A stretch of DNA of 25,291 bases. Source: CAVQEK01 sp964596645. GTDB taxonomy: Bacteria > Bacteroidota > Bacteroidia > Cytophagales > Cyclobacteriaceae. A program made the translations under genes and the position numbers. The stretch covers positions 1 through 25,291 of the forward strand of contig CAZQVB010000054.1 of the NCBI GenBank assembly GCA_964596645.1. The letters run 5' to 3'. Numbering within the stretch: position 1 is the stretch's first letter; every line of letters begins with the position of its first letter. Below are positions 25,096 through 25,291 of this stretch, one piece after another. The notes under the pieces are model-generated. The model saw only the letters and a list, made by a program, of their open reading frames with translations, had not been told where the DNA came from and searched no databases.

Positions 25096-25116
25096 ATCCT
25101 GAACTTGTTTCAGGAT
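25096..25116. repeat. REP-like palindrome
   Basis: ATCCTGAA and TTCAGGAT are perfect complements around CTTGT. From general knowledge, this palindrome with its GTC/AG surroundings is a very widespread intergenic repeat in bacterial genomes, including Bacteroidota. Its function is not established. Confidence 0.7.
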
Positions 25117-25220
25117 CTGTTGGCTATTGGCAAAAGCCGCGATTAATAAATGCCGGTCGGTCAATACAGAAGACGCGTCGCTTGATCTGTACACGCAAAG
25201 CAGCATTGTTTTGACAAAAT

Positions 25221-25285
25221 GTTCGTTTCTTTTATTAAAAGGAAAGAAATGAACAGCCACCGACTGTCTGCATCCTTCGAAGCAT
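25221..25285 (-). repeat. Dispersed hairpin repeat, copy B
   Basis: Read on the minus strand, this copy has ATGC, GATGCAG, CTGTTCATTTCTTT and AAACGAAC in the same order as the copy at 118-177. Its arms GTTCGTTTCTTT (25221-25232) and AAAGAAATGAAC (25243-25254) form a 12-bp stem with one G-T pair. It is inverted relative to copy A and lies close to the window end, so the element may continue beyond it. Confidence 0.6.
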
Positions 25286-25291
25286 AATCGT

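Larger units (their letters stand above)
24857..25291. other. Non-coding, repeat-rich stretch to the window end
   Basis: No reading frame here looks like a gene; the two short open frames run through repeats and show no family features. The stretch holds a two-copy tandem 8-mer, a 10-bp perfect inverted repeat, a palindromic REP-like element and a copy of the dispersed hairpin repeat, each listed separately. TCCATGG-C/T-CTGTG occurs twice (24908 and 25027) and TGCCGGTC twice (24993 and 25150), so parts may be decayed duplications. Confidence 0.7.

Noticed and set aside
25000..25260. Short open frames in both directions near the window end
   Set aside because: They read through a REP-like palindrome and the dispersed repeat and give typical repeat-derived peptides.

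Overview
The window looks like chromosomal DNA of a member of the Bacteroidota, most likely a Cytophagales-type bacterium. The main grounds are the short primary sigma factor that begins directly at region 1.2, a bacillithiol-pathway deacetylase, the DUF349 repeat protein, the Bacteroidota-style two-domain AddB-like nuclease, and several promoters of the form TTG/TTTG-N17-20-TAnnTTTG. G+C is near one half by eye. The genus cannot be fixed from the sequence alone.

Layout. Positions 196-4840 carry the minus-strand operon rimP-nusA-infB (ribosome maturation, transcription elongation/termination, translation initiation). It is preceded by a promoter, a 14-codon upstream ORF and an intrinsic-terminator-like hairpin. 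Divergent from it, 5138-8625 holds rpsO, pnp and the primary sigma factor gene. Positions 8730-10443 carry trxB and bshB1, two thiol-redox genes separated by a terminator-like hairpin. On the minus strand, 10491-12373 holds pdxH and a family-2 glycosyltransferase that overlap by one base. Positions 12558-15586 carry a YqgE/AlgH protein and a long DUF349 protein, followed by tRNA-Thr(UGU) at 15671-15743.

From 15986 to 20198 the content becomes more accessory: an orphan ParA-type ATPase (minus), a prokaryotic pentameric ligand-gated ion channel homologue (plus), and a large secreted PHP/CehA-like metallohydrolase candidate (minus). Positions 20456-23311 encode an AddB-like PD-(D/E)XK nuclease with an iron-sulfur 'staple'. 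Positions 23496-24856 encode a low-molecular-weight phosphatase and a fructosamine-kinase-family protein with overlapping ends, a plausible sugar-adduct repair pair.

The last 435 bases are non-coding and repeat-rich. They include a short dispersed hairpin repeat that also occurs, in opposite orientation, next to the infB stop codon at the other end of the window.

The core half is ordinary information-processing DNA. The points most worth a second look are the leader of the rimP-nusA-infB operon, the pentameric channel with no acidic selectivity ring, the phosphatase-kinase pair, and the hairpin directly before bshB1. I saw no CRISPR array, insertion sequence, phage gene or clear defence system.
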